From positions 186,001-250,000 of the forward strand of contig NZ_NPKT01000002.1 of the NCBI RefSeq assembly GCF_008329565.1: a stretch of 64,000 bases of DNA. Reading direction: 5' to 3'. The translations under genes and the position numbers were made by a program. Below are positions 33,017-42,659 of this stretch, piece after piece. The stretch is from Mycolicibacterium sp. P1-5. GTDB lineage: Bacteria; Actinomycetota; Actinomycetes; Mycobacteriales; Mycobacteriaceae. Numbering within the stretch: the stretch's first letter is position 1; each line of letters opens with the position of its first letter. A model generated the notes under the pieces. The model did not search any database, had not been told where the DNA came from, and saw only the letters and a list, made by a program, of their open reading frames with translations.

Positions 33017-34212
33017 CGCTGCGGTGGCGGAGGCTCCAGATCGGGTCTGGCCGCGGGCAGCTTTTCGGTTTGCGCCTCGGCAGCGGGCATCGGCCCGGTT
33101 TCGTCCTTGCCGAAGAACCCGTGGTCGGCGGTGTCGAGACCGGGGTCGATCAGAGCCGACTCGGCGCGCAGGCTGAACGTGCCCAGCAGCGCGCCGCCGA
33201 CCAGGGCCACCAGGCCGGCCGCGGTGAAGCTGATCGGCAGCACCCGCGACCACAGGCCGACGCGGTCGCGCTCGTCGCGGGCCGACGCCACCCGGGATTC
33301 GACGGTCTGCTCGTTGGAGGTGACCTTGTAGTCGACCAGCTCCATCTCCGGCTTCAGCGGGTCGCGGGCGTAGTAGTGGTTGGCGTGTTCGGTGGACTTG
33401 ACGATGACGCCGGTCACCGGATCCACCCAGAACGTGCGCTGCGCGGCGTAGAAGCGGGTCATCGTGACCGGCTCCTCGGGCGGCCCGGGCAGGCCCCACA
33501 GTTCGGCCCGCGCGGTCACCTCGCCGTCCTCGTTCTTGTCGTACAGCGAGGCGTACTTGATCGGATCGACCAGCTTGCCGTCGGCGTCGTAGCCGACGTT
33601 CTGGGTGAACCGGAAGGTCGTGAGCCCGTTGACGTCCTCTTGCCCGTCATAGTTGGCGTCGAACGCCTTCTGCGCGATCGGGTCGAAGAAGGGATACGTC
33701 TTCTTCTCGGTGTCGAACGGGAATCGGTAGGCCAAGCCATCGTGGGGCAACGCGATGTTCGTCGGCGGCTTGCTGTCCTCGATACTCCGCGGCTTCTGCA
33801 CCGAACCGCCAGGGTGGGTGTCGTCGGACACCGCCAGCGCGGTGCCTCGGTTCACGGTCACCGTGTCGACCATGGCCAGCAACAGTCCGTTGTCCTGTTG
33901 CTTGTCGTTGCGACGCACGCTGGTGCCGACCTGCAGCGTCACCACATCGGCGTTCGCCGGCGACTCGACGGTGATCTGCTGCTGTGACACCAGGGGCACA
34001 TTCTTGTCGACGATGAACTTCGTGCCGACCAGCGACGACGGATCCAGCGCACTGCCGGTGCCGTCGCTGACGAGTGTCTCGTCGATGTTCAGCGGGATCT
34101 TCTTGATCTTGCCGGAGGTGTAGGTCGTCAACAGCAACGCGGCGATCAGGAGGGCGGCTCCGAGCCCGATGATGCCGAATGCCGCGATACGCACCATGCC
34201 TGCGCGATTCAC
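33013..34212 (-). CDS. DUF3068 membrane protein, Rv0227c-type
   Basis: 399 residues from GTG 34212 (VNRAGMVRIAAFGIIGLGAA), or 394 from ATG 34197. The N-terminal membrane span is 'IAAFGIIGLGAALLIAALLL', then a large extracytoplasmic domain to about residue 330 ('KIKKIPLNIDETLVSDGTG', 'TMTRFYAAQRTFWVDPVTGV'), a second span 'VLPISFTAAGLVALVGGALL' and a cytoplasmic Pro-rich tail. Orthologues in Corynebacterineae have been linked to lipomannan/lipoarabinomannan maturation. I give that from memory and with caution. It forms an operon with the Rv0226c-type gene through a GTGA overlap. Confidence 0.82.
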   Translation of the reverse strand: MNRAGMVRIAAFGIIGLGAALLIAALLLTTYTSGKIKKIPLNIDETLVSDGTGSALDPSSLVGTKFIVDKNVPLVSQQQITVESPANADVVTLQVGTSVRRNDKQQDNGLLLAMVDTVTVNRGTALAVSDDTHPGGSVQKPRSIEDSKPPTNIALPHDGLAYRFPFDTEKKTYPFFDPIAQKAFDANYDGQEDVNGLTTFRFTQNVGYDADGKLVDPIKYASLYDKNEDGEVTARAELWGLPGPPEEPVTMTRFYAAQRTFWVDPVTGVIVKSTEHANHYYARDPLKPEMELVDYKVTSNEQTVESRVASARDERDRVGLWSRVLPISFTAAGLVALVGGALLGTFSLRAESALIDPGLDTADHGFFGKDETGPMPAAEAQTEKLPAARPDLEPPPPQR

Positions 34213-34382
34213 GCTGCCGTGGCCTCCTCACTCGCGATCGTGCCGTGCCCCGCCTGACGGCGAAGCAAACCGAAGTCTGACCCTAACAGCCCAGCCAAAG
34301 GCACCGGCTCAGTAGGAGGTCACCACCGCAGGCCAGGTGTACCCACTTTCGCGGGCCAACCGTGTTCGGCACACTGGCACCC

Positions 34383-35561
34383 ATGGCGCGTCAGGTGGAG
34401 CAGGTCGGGGGTACCCGCGGCTTCCTGCCCGCCGTCGAAGGGATGCGCGCCTGCGCGGCGATGGGCGTGGTACTCACCCACGTCGCCTTCCAGACCGGCA
34501 CCACCGGCGCCGTCGTCGGACGATTGCTGCACCGCTTCGACCTGGCCGTCGCGGTGTTCTTCGCGCTCTCCGGTTTTCTGCTGTGGCGCGGCCACGCTGC
34601 CGCGGCCCGGGAACTGCGCAGGCGGCCGCCCACCGGGCATTACCTGCGTTCGCGGTTGGTGCGCATCATGCCCGGTTATGTGGTGGCCGTCGTCGTCATC
34701 CTGACCCTGCTGCCGGAGGCCAACCACGCCAGTTGGACGGTGTGGTGGGCCAACCTCACGCTGACCCAGGTCTACGTTCCGCTCACGCTGACCGCAGGAC
34801 TTACCCAGATGTGGAGCCTGTCGGTCGAGGTGAGCTTCTACCTCGTCCTGCCGATCCTGGCGTTCCTGGCCCGCCGGCTGCCGGTGCGGGCTCGGGTCCC
34901 GTTGATCGCGGCCGTCGCGCTGGCCAGCCTCGGCTGGGGCCTACTGCCGATCCACACCGTGCCGGGGGTCAACTTCCTGAACTGGCCGCCGGCCTACGCC
35001 TCCTGGTTCGCCGCGGGCATGCTGCTGGCCGAGTTGACGGTCAGCCCGGTCGGGTGGATGCACAAACTGGCCCGAAACCGCTTGGCGATCTTCGGAATCG
35101 CACTGGCGGCGTATCTGATTTCGGCCTCACCACTGGCCGGCCCGAAGGATCTGGTTCCTGCGACGTTGGGGCAGTTCGTGATCCGCACGTCGATGGGGGC
35201 CATCGTTGCCGGCGCGTTGCTGGCGCCGCTGGTGCTCGACCGACCGGACACCCCGCACCCGATTCTGGGCAGCCGGTTCATGGTCACCCTCGGCCGGTGG
35301 TCCTATGGCCTGTTCGTGTGGCATCTGGCCGCGCTGGTGATGGTGTTTCCGATGGTCGGCCGATTCATGTTCAACGGCAACCTGATCGTCACGTTGGTGC
35401 TGACGCTCGTGCTGGGTTTCGCCATGGCGGCGGTCAGCTACGCCCTGATCGAGTCGCCGTGCCGAAATGCGCTGCGGCGCTGGGAGTATCGCCAGAAGGT
35501 GCCGGTGCCGCCGCTGGACAGTTCGGTCAGCGATGCACCCGAGCCGGTGATCGCGCGCTGA
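34383..35561 (+). CDS. Acyltransferase 3 family membrane O-acyltransferase, Rv0228-type
   Basis: 392 residues from ATG 34383 (MARQVEQVGGTRGFLPAVEG). The family opening 'FLPAVEGMRACAAMGVVLTHVAF' read in two blocks contains the conserved Arg and His. About ten membrane segments follow, with 'MWSLSVEVSFYLVLPILAFL' holding the conserved SxE motif and 'WSYGLFVWHLAALVMVF'. These enzymes move acyl groups onto extracytoplasmic sugars or lipids. It diverges from the Rv0227c-type gene as in M. tuberculosis. It is convergent with the CoA ligase gene 4 bases beyond its stop. Confidence 0.85.
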   Translation: MARQVEQVGGTRGFLPAVEGMRACAAMGVVLTHVAFQTGTTGAVVGRLLHRFDLAVAVFFALSGFLLWRGHAAAARELRRRPPTGHYLRSRLVRIMPGYVVAVVVILTLLPEANHASWTVWWANLTLTQVYVPLTLTAGLTQMWSLSVEVSFYLVLPILAFLARRLPVRARVPLIAAVALASLGWGLLPIHTVPGVNFLNWPPAYASWFAAGMLLAELTVSPVGWMHKLARNRLAIFGIALAAYLISASPLAGPKDLVPATLGQFVIRTSMGAIVAGALLAPLVLDRPDTPHPILGSRFMVTLGRWSYGLFVWHLAALVMVFPMVGRFMFNGNLIVTLVLTLVLGFAMAAVSYALIESPCRNALRRWEYRQKVPVPPLDSSVSDAPEPVIAR

Positions 35562-35565
35562 TTGC

Positions 35566-37032
35566 TCAGGCCCGTAGCCGGGCGATGACCTCGTCGCGGA
35601 CCGCGGATCGGCGCGCCTTACCGGCGTCATCGCGCAGCGGGGCGTTGACGAACTCGACTGTGCGCGGCACCTTGTAGTCGGCCAGTCGCTGCGCCACGAA
35701 CACCTTGACGTCCTCATCAGTGAGCACGTCACCGTCGGTGTGCACCAACGCATACGGCACCTGGCCGAGGTCTTCATGGGGCACCCCGACTACCAGACAG
35801 GACAGCACCGCCGGGTGCTCGGACAGCGCGCTCTCGATTTCCGCCGGGTAGGTATTGCGGCCGCCGACGGTGAACATGTCGACGCGGCGGTCGGCCAGGT
35901 AGAGGTAGCCCTCCCCGTCGAACCAGCCGAGATCGCCGAGTGAGTCCCAGCCGCCGCGGGACTTGGCGGTGCTGCCGATGTAGCGGTAGGTGGGGCCCGA
36001 CCCCGGGTTCGGACGCATGTAGATCTCGCCGAGGACGCCCGGCGGGCATTCATTGCCGTCGTCGTCGAGCACCTTCATCTCACCGGCCACCACGCGACCG
36101 ACCGATCCACGGTGGGTCAGCCACTCGGCGCCGCTGATGAACGTCAACGCCTGAAGTTCGGTGCCGCCGTACAGTTCCCATACCGCATCCGGCCCGAGCA
36201 AATCGATCCACGCCTGCTTGACGGTCGGCGGGCAGACGGCGGCCACGTGCCACAGCCGGCGCAGCGACGACAGGTCATAGGCATCCGGGTTGCCGTGGTA
36301 AACCGGCAGCAGCCGCTGCATGATCGTCGGCACGGTGGTCAGGTAGTTGACCCGGTAGTCGGTGATCACTCGCAGGAAGCGCTCCGGGTCGAACCTGGGT
36401 AGCAGGACCAGATGCTGTCCGGTCGCCAAAGCGATGGTGGCCGAGGTGAACCCGGTGTTGTGGCTCAGCGGTACCGGCACCAACTGGGTGTCCGTCGGCA
36501 GATTGCCCATCGTCATCGCGACCAGGTCGGCCGGGTACCGGCTGTCCCCGCCGGCCTCGATCAGTTTCGGCCGTCCGGTGCTGCCACCGGAGGCGATGGA
36601 CTTCCACGCCGGCGAAACCGCTTCGGGCAGTGGATCATCCGACAGCTCTGCGCTTCCGGTGAAGTCGGCGGGCACCGACGGAACCACGCCGCGCGGGTCG
36701 GGGCGGCCGACCAGCAGGGCGCGTGGCTTCAGCTCGAGCAGGCCCTGGTATTCGGCGTCGGGCAGCCGCGGTGACAGCGGCTGGGGGATCGCACCGAGTT
36801 TCCACACCGCCGCCGTCGCCTGCACCCACTCGATCGAGTTGGCCACCGCGATCGTGACGTAATCACCTTGGCGGACCCCGAGTTCGGCGTAGGCGCGGGC
36901 GAGCCGGTTCGACGTCGACTCCAGCTGCCCACGAGTGACGGTGCGGCCGTCGCAGGACACCGCGGGCTGATCGGGCGCCTCGGCGGCGAGTTGACTCAAC
37001 CGGATCCCGAGCGCGGGAGTCTGGTCACTCAT
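35566..37032 (-). CDS. AMP-binding acyl-CoA ligase (bile acid/fatty acid ligase-like)
   Basis: 488 residues from ATG 37030-37032 (MSDQTPALGIRLSQLAAEAP). The adenylate-forming motifs are 'AWKSIASGGSTGRPKLIEAG' (P-loop-like), 'WELYGGTELQALTFISG', 'LGDLGWFDGEGYLYLADRRV' and 'LRDDAGKARRSAVRDEV', with the C-terminal Lys. The GGSTG rather than TSGTTG loop is like bile-acid CoA ligases. It activates a carboxylic acid with ATP and CoA. Its start overlaps the php stop by 8 bases, so the two are coupled. If php opens a lactone, this ligase could activate the resulting acid, but that link is inference. Confidence 0.83.
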   Translation of the reverse strand: MSDQTPALGIRLSQLAAEAPDQPAVSCDGRTVTRGQLESTSNRLARAYAELGVRQGDYVTIAVANSIEWVQATAAVWKLGAIPQPLSPRLPDAEYQGLLELKPRALLVGRPDPRGVVPSVPADFTGSAELSDDPLPEAVSPAWKSIASGGSTGRPKLIEAGGDSRYPADLVAMTMGNLPTDTQLVPVPLSHNTGFTSATIALATGQHLVLLPRFDPERFLRVITDYRVNYLTTVPTIMQRLLPVYHGNPDAYDLSSLRRLWHVAAVCPPTVKQAWIDLLGPDAVWELYGGTELQALTFISGAEWLTHRGSVGRVVAGEMKVLDDDGNECPPGVLGEIYMRPNPGSGPTYRYIGSTAKSRGGWDSLGDLGWFDGEGYLYLADRRVDMFTVGGRNTYPAEIESALSEHPAVLSCLVVGVPHEDLGQVPYALVHTDGDVLTDEDVKVFVAQRLADYKVPRTVEFVNAPLRDDAGKARRSAVRDEVIARLRA

Positions 37033-38014
37033 AGGCACCTTGCTTCGAGAAGATATTGCGGGGGTTGTCCACCAGCATGGTGGTGATCTGCTCGTCGGTG
37101 ACGCCGCGGCGGCGCAGCTCGGGCAGTACGTCGTTGTGGATGTGCCGGAAATGCCAATTGGGCATGGCCACCGGGACGAGTTCCTCGGGCAGCCAGTCCA
37201 TGTAGCACGACGCGTCGTGGGACAGCACCATCTTGTCGGCGTGCCCGCGTTCGCACATCCGCACGACGGTGTCGACCCGGTCCTCGAAGGGCAGGAAGCC
37301 GTCCAGGCCGAACCGATCCATTCCGAGGTAGGACCCGGCGGCGACCAATTCCTCGAGGTAACCCAGATCGGTGGTGTCGCCGCTGTGCCCGATGATGACC
37401 CGACTGAGGTCGACGCCTTCCTCGGCGAAGATGCGTTGTTGTTCCAGGCCGCGACGGGTCAGCGCGTGTGTGTGGGTGGTGATCGGAACGCCGGTCTGCT
37501 TGTGCGCCTGGGCCACCGCACGCAGCACCCGCTCGACCCCGGGGGTGACGCCGGGCTCGTCGGTGGCGCACTTGAGGATTGCCGCTTTCACGCCGGTGTC
37601 CGCGATGCCTTCGGTGATGTCCCGGACGAACAGTTCGGTCATGATCTCCGGGCCATCCAGCAGGGTTCCCGGGCCGGTGAAGTGGAAGTACATCGGGACG
37701 TCGTTGTAGGTATAAATCCCGGTGGCAACCACGATCTGCAGGTCGGTCTGCGCGGCCACCCGCTGAATGCGGGGAATGTAGCGGCCGAGCCCGATGACGG
37801 TCGGATCGACTATGGTGTCCACGCCGAGCGCCTTCAACTCGTTGAGCTTGGCGACGGCGTCGGCCTCACGGGCGTCCCCGTCGCCCCACCCTTCGGGATA
37901 GTTGGCGATGATCTCTTGCGACAGGATGAAGACATGCTCGTGCATGAGCACCACACCCAGATCGGTTGTCGGGACCGGCCCCCGCACGGTGTCGACATGT
38001 GACTGCTCTGTCAT
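37025..38014 (-). CDS. php: Phosphotriesterase-like lactonase (Php)
   Basis: 329 residues from ATG 38012-38014 (MTEQSHVDTVRGPVPTTDLG). The metal ligands of the phosphotriesterase fold are all visible: 'VLMHEHVFIL' (HxH), the carboxylated Lys in 'GVKAAILKCATDE', His in 'ITTHTHALTR' and 'VIIGHSGDTTD', and Asp in 'LSHDASCY'. M. tuberculosis php (Rv0230c, about 326 residues) belongs to this lactonase-rich group, with weak phosphotriesterase side activity. The gene starts 11 bases after aftD ends and overlaps the CoA-ligase gene by 8 bases. In M. tuberculosis several genes (Rv0231-Rv0235c) separate php from aftD, and they are absent here. Confidence 0.87.
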   Translation of the reverse strand: MTEQSHVDTVRGPVPTTDLGVVLMHEHVFILSQEIIANYPEGWGDGDAREADAVAKLNELKALGVDTIVDPTVIGLGRYIPRIQRVAAQTDLQIVVATGIYTYNDVPMYFHFTGPGTLLDGPEIMTELFVRDITEGIADTGVKAAILKCATDEPGVTPGVERVLRAVAQAHKQTGVPITTHTHALTRRGLEQQRIFAEEGVDLSRVIIGHSGDTTDLGYLEELVAAGSYLGMDRFGLDGFLPFEDRVDTVVRMCERGHADKMVLSHDASCYMDWLPEELVPVAMPNWHFRHIHNDVLPELRRRGVTDEQITTMLVDNPRNIFSKQGAYE

Positions 38015-38024
38015 GGTCGCCACC

Positions 38025-41000
38025 CTAGTGAGAATTGCTTGGGGCGTCGCCGGTTTCGCTGTGAGTCGGCGGTGGCCGCCGGTGTACCGCCGAGGCTGCT
38101 ACCGCGCCGACCGCAATCAAGGCCAGCACCTGCACCCACGGGGAGTGGCCGATATAGCCATCGACCGAGCGCCAGGGATAACGCGACAGCAGCGCGCCCG
38201 CCGCGATCAGCCCGCAGGCACTGGCCGCCAGCGTCACCCGATCACGCAACCGGGACCGGCCACGCAGCAGGTAACCGAGAAGCAACGCGATCCCGAACAC
38301 GGCCAGGCCGCCGACGCCCGCGATCAGCCCCCCGGCGGCCACAACGCCCGCACCCGCCAACAGGGGCAGTGCCCACGGCCGGGCCGGCTTCCACGTGGGT
38401 GTCGGTCGGCGCGGGGGCACCAACGTCAGCAGCAAAAGCAGAGGCAGTAGGGACAGGCCGACGGCAAGACCGATCCGGTATGCACGGTTCGACGGGAAGC
38501 TGACGGTGATGGTGCCCTGCTCGCCGGCCGGCACCACCCAGCCCTGCTGCCAGCCGTTGACGACCACCGGGGTGAGCGTGACCCCGTCGGGCAGATGAGC
38601 CACCCACCCCGGGTTCACGCTCTCCGGAACCACCAGCACCCGCGCGGTGGGCGCGCGGGTGACGTTGATCTCGCGGCGGTCGGCGCCCCAGCTGGTGATG
38701 TCGGCAGGAGTTGTTGGTGCTGTGATGATTTGGTTCGCCAGCGGACCGGAGAGCTGGGCTCCGTCGACGACGAACGCTGATCCGGGACTGATCAAGAGCT
38801 CCTGATCGCCCGCAGGCAGGGCGATCGGGGCCGGGTCACACGCGCGGGCCGGAACCGGTTCGCCGTCCAGTAGCGCCCCGACCGTAGTAGTCACCGAGGT
38901 CTGTACGAACCTGCCCGAGACCGCGACGATCGGTCCCTGACCGCACGGGATGTCGATCGTGCGTTTGCGGTTGAGGGCCGCGTCGGCGGGGGCGACGGGT
39001 TTACCGTCCGGGCCCAGCACCGCTACCTCGGCCAGGCCGGGCGGCTTCAACTGGTCGAAACCCAATGCGGTGCGGTCGATCACGTCATTCCAGTTCAGCA
39101 AACTGATCCGGACGGTGTCGGTCATCCGCGGATGCAAGGCCACGGTTTGCGAACCGCCGTCCAGCCGGCGAACCTGCGGCCCGTCGCCCAGGTCGATGGC
39201 CACCATCGTGGGATGGGTCGGCAGCTGCGAGGAGCTCGGGGTCAGCACCAGGCCGGTGACGTCGGTGGGCTTCGGCAACGTCACTGTCAGGGTGGGCGAA
39301 GTGCGGTGCTGCACCACATTCTGCGGTGCGGTCCACGCGGTGCGCGGGTCGCCGTCGGTGGCTGCGTAGGCCGAGCCCTCGACGTCGATCAGATCGGCGT
39401 CGGCGCGTGAGCGGACGGTGCCAGGCTGGGCGATGAGGTCTGCCAGGTGCGGTCCCTGCCGGGCGCGCACCCAGACCGTGGGCTTGACCTCGATCGGCTT
39501 GGGCACCGTCAGGGTGCGGCTCAGGGTTACCGGCTCCTCGGGGGCCAGCGACATCGACGCCGCGCAGTGCACACCGTCGGGGGAATCGGCGCAACCCTGC
39601 CGGCCGAGCAGCTCCGAGCCCAGATCCCAAGCGGCGACGGCGGATCCACTGGGCGGCCCGGGTACCACGACGCTGTGCCTGATGTTGACGGGATGAGCGA
39701 AACCGGATGCATCGAACTGGGTGACCGACAAGTCGGTGATGCCGAACTGCACCCCGGACGAACCGTCGTCGGTGCCGACCGCGGTGATCCGCACCCAGGG
39801 CGATTCCCCGTACGGCAGCGCGACCGTCAGCGGCTTGCCGGGCTCGTCGAAACGTACTGTGGTGGTGCCATTTTCGGTCGCCACCTGCAGTCGTCGGACC
39901 TGGGCGCCGACGGCGGTCGCGCTCGGGGTGATCGTGAGCGTCGCGTTGGTGACGGGACGATCGAAGTCGACCTGCAGCCACTGTCCGATTGCGGCCTGGA
40001 GCGAGTTGGACACCCACGCCGTGGCCGAGTCACCGTCGATGGCGGCCGCGGGTCCGCTGGCCGGCGCGACATTGGGCAGCGCGGTGGCATCCGACGAGGA
40101 GCTCGACGCGGACAGCCGCCCACCGGTCCAGGCGCCGTGCACAGGCTTTGCACCTGGAACCGGATAGTCCGGCACCCGGTTGAAGGTCTTGCGGTGGTCG
40201 CCCTCGGCCCTGGCCGCTGACGAGTGGTCGTCGACCCGGCCGTAGTCGGTTTCCCGGTCCACCGGGGTGTCGGTGACGGTCACCACCGGCACGGGAAGCC
40301 CGGCGCGCTGGGCATCCGCGGTCAGCAGCATCGGGCCCAGCGGCGGCTGACCGAGCAGCCGGCGGCGTTCATCGATGCGCAGCAGGGACTCCGGGCCGCC
40401 GTCGATCCGGGCCATCCGACTCGCGTCAGTCAGATATGGTGCCCCTGGATTGCCTTGTGCACCAACACGATATATCTCGATGGCGGGATAGCGTGGGCGC
40501 AGCCCGCTGTCGCTGATGAACCCTTCCAGGGTGCCGGGCCCGACAGGTTCGCCGAATTGCGCCACCTTCTTCAGGCCGGGTGACCCCTCGATGGCGCGGT
40601 GCACCAGCAGCGGGCGCGCCGACCGCGACTTGTCCGGATCGAGGTCGTTGCGCACGACGACATAGGAGATGCCCTGGCGGGCAAGGGTGTCGGCCAGCCC
40701 CGCGGACGGCCGGCCGGCGGCGAACAGTCGTTGCACCGAGTCGAGCGCACGAATTGTCTGCGGCGGGGTAAGTGGGATGGAATCACGCACGCCCCAAGGG
40801 ATATCGCCAAGTACCTGCAACGGTTCGTCATGGCTGTTGCCCCAGACCTGGGTGGCGAACGGCGCGCCGGGGGCCACCAGCACCCGGCCCGCGGTGGGGT
40901 GGCCGGTGTTGTGCTCGGTCAGCCAGTCCGCCGCCTGATGCCAGTAGTCGGGGATCGCGCGGAAGGCTCCGGGCGGGGTGAGCCGGCCGGTCCAGGCCAT

Positions 41001-42293
41001 CGACGTGGCCACCATCAGTGCGGCCATCACCACGATGCCGACCGCCACCCGCTTGTCGTTCTCGGGATGCGCGAACGCCCGGACCCACACCGGCCGGGGT
41101 GCGCTGCCGGGCAGCGGGATTCGACTGAGCAGGTGTGCCAGCCCCAGCACCAGCGGGAGGCGGATGACCGGCTCGAGCTTGTGCACATTGCGCAGCGGTG
41201 CACCCGCTGCATCGAGGAAGGTCTGCACCTGATGGGCCACCGGGGAGCCGAGTCCGCCGGAGTAACCCAGACCGAGCAGCACCACGCCGATCAGCAGCAT
41301 CGTGATCAGCCGGCCGCGGGCGGGCATCGAGCGCAACGCAAGCCCGGCCATCCCGCCCGCCGCGACCAACGTGGAGGCCAGCACCATGGCCGGCTGGGTC
41401 ACCAGCTCGGCGGCCGCAGTGGCGTTCGGCGCGACAAACGGCGTCCAGCTGTCTGTGCCCCGCAGCATCTCGGTCAGAGATGCCCACTGCGTGGTGACCC
41501 CGGAGGACTCGATGAAGTCGAGGAACGGTGGGCTGATCCGGCCGAGCAACAGCAGCGCGACCACCCACCAGGTGACCGCCAGCGCCGACGCGAGCGCCCA
41601 CCAAGCGCTGAACTTCAGCCACACCCGGTTGGGTCGATGGCACAGCCACCAGATGATGGCCGGCAGGCAGCCGGTGAGCGTCGCGACCGCATTGACCGCC
41701 CCCATCAAGGCCAGCGCCAGACCGGCCCGCCCGGCCAGCACCCGCAAGGATCTGCTTCTGCCCGATGTCGCAGGCCCAGCGGCTCCGTCGCCACCCCGCA
41801 GCGCCAGGATCACCGGTAGCAGCACCCACGGCGCCAGCATCATCGGCAGCGTCTCCGACGAGATCGACCCGAGCGTCGTGAGCACTCGCGGAGACAGGGC
41901 GAACGCCAGGGCGGCGATGATGCGCGATGAGCGGGTCCCGATGCCCCGGCCGTCATTCAAGGCCTCGGCAACACGTAGCAGCCCCCAGAAACCTGCGGTC
42001 AGCAGCACCGCCCACCAGAGCCGCTGAGTGACCCAGCCGGGCAGCCCGAGGGTGTCGCCGAGCAGGAAGAAGGCACCGTGCGGGAAGAGGTAGCCGTACG
42101 CCTGGTTCTGGGCCTGGCCGAACGGCAGGTCGCTGTTCCACAGATTCGCGGCACGGGCGAGGAACCGCAGTGGGTTTGCGGTCAGATCGAGCTTGGTGTC
42201 GGGCGAGATCATGCCCGGCGACTGCGCGAAGGTCAGCACCAGCGCGATGAGGAAGGCTCCGCCGAGCCAACGCCGCGATAGCGGTGGGGTCAT
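38025..42293 (-). CDS. aftD: Arabinofuranosyltransferase AftD
   Basis: 1422 residues starting MTPPLSRRWLGGAFLIALVL, near the 1400 of M. tuberculosis AftD (Rv0236c). The N-terminal half is a GT-C membrane domain. The first loop 'FAQSPGMISPDTKLDLTANP' carries the acidic residues expected to bind decaprenyl-phosphoryl-arabinose, followed by many membrane spans to about residue 440. A large extracytoplasmic region with carbohydrate-binding-type folds follows (for example 'AAIDGDSATAWVSNSLQAA', 'ATDGDPRTAWTAPQN'). Four or more C-terminal spans end the protein. AftD adds alpha-1,3-arabinofuranose branches to arabinogalactan and lipoarabinomannan and is essential in mycobacteria. It is the first gene of the aftD-php-ligase run. 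Confidence 0.93.
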   Translation of the reverse strand: MTPPLSRRWLGGAFLIALVLTFAQSPGMISPDTKLDLTANPLRFLARAANLWNSDLPFGQAQNQAYGYLFPHGAFFLLGDTLGLPGWVTQRLWWAVLLTAGFWGLLRVAEALNDGRGIGTRSSRIIAALAFALSPRVLTTLGSISSETLPMMLAPWVLLPVILALRGGDGAAGPATSGRSRSLRVLAGRAGLALALMGAVNAVATLTGCLPAIIWWLCHRPNRVWLKFSAWWALASALAVTWWVVALLLLGRISPPFLDFIESSGVTTQWASLTEMLRGTDSWTPFVAPNATAAAELVTQPAMVLASTLVAAGGMAGLALRSMPARGRLITMLLIGVVLLGLGYSGGLGSPVAHQVQTFLDAAGAPLRNVHKLEPVIRLPLVLGLAHLLSRIPLPGSAPRPVWVRAFAHPENDKRVAVGIVVMAALMVATSMAWTGRLTPPGAFRAIPDYWHQAADWLTEHNTGHPTAGRVLVAPGAPFATQVWGNSHDEPLQVLGDIPWGVRDSIPLTPPQTIRALDSVQRLFAAGRPSAGLADTLARQGISYVVVRNDLDPDKSRSARPLLVHRAIEGSPGLKKVAQFGEPVGPGTLEGFISDSGLRPRYPAIEIYRVGAQGNPGAPYLTDASRMARIDGGPESLLRIDERRRLLGQPPLGPMLLTADAQRAGLPVPVVTVTDTPVDRETDYGRVDDHSSAARAEGDHRKTFNRVPDYPVPGAKPVHGAWTGGRLSASSSSSDATALPNVAPASGPAAAIDGDSATAWVSNSLQAAIGQWLQVDFDRPVTNATLTITPSATAVGAQVRRLQVATENGTTTVRFDEPGKPLTVALPYGESPWVRITAVGTDDGSSGVQFGITDLSVTQFDASGFAHPVNIRHSVVVPGPPSGSAVAAWDLGSELLGRQGCADSPDGVHCAASMSLAPEEPVTLSRTLTVPKPIEVKPTVWVRARQGPHLADLIAQPGTVRSRADADLIDVEGSAYAATDGDPRTAWTAPQNVVQHRTSPTLTVTLPKPTDVTGLVLTPSSSQLPTHPTMVAIDLGDGPQVRRLDGGSQTVALHPRMTDTVRISLLNWNDVIDRTALGFDQLKPPGLAEVAVLGPDGKPVAPADAALNRKRTIDIPCGQGPIVAVSGRFVQTSVTTTVGALLDGEPVPARACDPAPIALPAGDQELLISPGSAFVVDGAQLSGPLANQIITAPTTPADITSWGADRREINVTRAPTARVLVVPESVNPGWVAHLPDGVTLTPVVVNGWQQGWVVPAGEQGTITVSFPSNRAYRIGLAVGLSLLPLLLLLTLVPPRRPTPTWKPARPWALPLLAGAGVVAAGGLIAGVGGLAVFGIALLLGYLLRGRSRLRDRVTLAASACGLIAAGALLSRYPWRSVDGYIGHSPWVQVLALIAVGAVAASAVHRRPPPTHSETGDAPSNSH

Positions 42294-42342
42294 GATGGGC
42301 GCCTCCGTGACCCGCGGGGAGGCGGCGGTGCGCGTGCTCAGG

Positions 42343-42516
42343 CTAGCCGCGGTTGCCGTACTCGACGCGGTTCAGCACCGAGGACGCCGGGTCGCCGGGC
42401 GACAGCGGCGGTTTGGTGTCCTGCTGGATCATCAACGTCACGCCGAAGATCGCCGCGGCCCCGAGCAGCAGACCGACCACGATGCTGGCGGCGGCAGGAA
42501 CCACGAACCGGGTCAT
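42343..42516 (-). CDS. DUF2613 small membrane peptide (Rv0236A-type)
   Basis: 57 residues from ATG 42514-42516: MTRFVVPAAASIVVGLLLGA, then AAIFGVTLMIQQDTKPPLSP and a 17-residue tail ending YGNRG. GAGGAGA lies 8 bases upstream. One membrane span or uncleaved signal covers residues 5-28. It matches the small protein Rv0236A encoded next to aftD in M. tuberculosis, of unknown function. It lies 49 bases upstream of aftD on the same strand, so they are probably cotranscribed, and it diverges from lpqI. Confidence 0.85.
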   Translation of the reverse strand: MTRFVVPAAASIVVGLLLGAAAIFGVTLMIQQDTKPPLSPGDPASSVLNRVEYGNRG

Positions 42517-42558
42517 GGTCGCTTCTCCTCGCAGGTGCTGGGACGGTTGCGGATCATC

Positions 42559-42595
42559 GGGTGAAGACCCGCCCTGTCACTGGGTGAATACCCGC
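42559..42595. promoter_or_regulatory. Tandem palindromic repeats in the DUF2613/lpqI divergent promoter region
   Basis: GGGTGAAGACCCGC (42559-42572) and GGGTGAATACCCGC (42582-42595) differ at one base and are spaced 23 bases start to start. Each contains a GGGT(4)ACCC palindrome. They look like two operator half-sets. A further inverted repeat, GGCCAACC (42597-42604) / GGTTGGCC (42623-42630), follows. Confidence 0.6.
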
Positions 42596-42659
42596 TGGCC
42601 AACCTAGCATGCGGCCGGCATCGGTTGGCCCTCGCGGAGGGCCGTGACAGCATGTGCGG

